Both the position numbers and the translations under genes were made by a program. A stretch of DNA of 14,928 nucleotides, taken from NCBI GenBank assembly GCA_030634925.1, contig DAOVZV010000005.1:1-14928 (forward strand), written 5' to 3'. Below the pieces are notes generated by a model, which searched no databases, was not told the DNA's origin, and saw only the letters and a program-made list of their open reading frames with translations. Source of the DNA: Sulfurovum sp. GTDB taxonomy: Bacteria > Campylobacterota > Campylobacteria > Campylobacterales > Sulfurovaceae. Below, in pieces: positions 14,656 through 14,928 of the stretch. Each line of letters begins with the position of its first letter. Position 1 is the first letter of the stretch.

Positions 14656-14928
14656 ATGCAAACATACATAGACCCATTCACAGATTTTGGATTTAAAAGA
14701 ATATTTGGAAGTGAAGAGTCAAAGCCACTTCTGATAAGCTTTTTGAATGACTTGCTACCCATAGAGGATAAGATAGTATCTTTGAAATTTAATAAAAATG
14801 AGTATGCAGGAATGTTAAAAGAGGATAGAAAAGCTATTTTTGACATCAACTGTACAGATGAAAAAGATAATATATTTATTGTAGAACTCCAACGAGCAGG
14901 ACAGACATATTTTCAAGATAGAGCATTA
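14656..14928 (+). CDS. Rpn-family PD-(D/E)XK nuclease/transposase-like protein, N-terminal part
   Basis: The frame runs open from an ATG to the window end (91 residues visible), with an excellent AAAGGAG site at 14643-14649. The opening DPFTDFGFKRIFGSEESKP is the hallmark of the Rpn recombination-promoting nuclease family (PDDEXK_2, PF12784), often annotated as PD-(D/E)XK nuclease family transposase. The expected active-site residues are present: D63 in AIFDINC, and E77 with Q79 in FIVELQR, the ExQ variant usual for this family. In Escherichia coli, Rpn proteins are DNA endonucleases that promote RecA-independent recombination. Full-length members are about 280-310 residues. The rest lies beyond the window, so an intact gene cannot be confirmed. 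Confidence 0.88.
   Translation, partial: MQTYIDPFTDFGFKRIFGSEESKPLLISFLNDLLPIEDKIVSLKFNKNEYAGMLKEDRKAIFDINCTDEKDNIFIVELQRAGQTYFQDRAL

Noticed and set aside
14637..14849. Open frame on the minus strand opposite the Rpn-family gene
   Set aside because: The plus strand has an excellent ribosome site and clear family motifs over the same bases, so the opposite frame is incidental.
1..14928. CRISPR array, tRNA, rRNA or riboswitch
   Set aside because: No regularly spaced repeats, cloverleaf-like sequence or conserved rRNA segment was seen. The intergenic gaps are short and explained by promoters and hairpins.

Overview
The window looks like chromosomal DNA from a free-living member of the Campylobacterota (Epsilonproteobacteria), most like the Sulfurovum/Sulfurimonas group. 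This rests on strong AT-richness, A/T-rich codon choice, a six-domain ribosomal protein S1 (rpsA) placed directly before serA (I recall a similar pairing in Helicobacter pylori), and TATAAT -10 boxes without clear -35 boxes. The genus is an inference.

Left edge (1-1042, + strand): the 3' end of an ankyrin-repeat gene is followed after 1 nt by an unnamed protein with a PD-(D/E)XK nuclease-like signature. These converge on a large block of minus-strand genes. The shared end at 1041-1071 holds a strong intrinsic terminator for the minus-strand operon.

Efflux operon (6631 down to 1084, - strand): in transcription order it encodes a TolC-like outer-membrane channel, a short periplasmic adaptor, and an RND inner-membrane pump split into two ORFs. 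The split falls exactly at the cytoplasmic linker between the two six-helix halves, with a 1-nt TAATG overlap. Together these could form a complete tripartite exporter. The 218-nt leader holds a TATAAT box overlapping a 30-bp palindrome that looks like an operator. No regulator gene is adjacent.

Housekeeping block (13500 down to 6850, - strand): argD (arginine biosynthesis), an orphan TolC-family protein, a MidA-family methyltransferase, rpsA, and serA (serine biosynthesis). The first three overlap and are probably one transcript. rpsA has its own strong -10 box and is probably co-transcribed with serA. A perfect inverted repeat follows serA.

Right edge (13592-14928, + strand): divergent from argD are a lipoprotein NUC1-family DNA/RNA nuclease, a small cysteine-containing protein ending in a GWHLT motif, and the 5' end of an Rpn-family PD-(D/E)XK nuclease. 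The accessory genes lie at both edges and are nuclease-rich. The core is ordinary metabolism and translation plus one efflux system.

I did not find a clearly new biological system. The items most worth checking are the split RND pump and its palindromic control region, the unnamed nuclease-like protein at 299-1042, and the nuclease-centred gene group at the right edge. I see no tRNA, rRNA, CRISPR array or complete insertion sequence.
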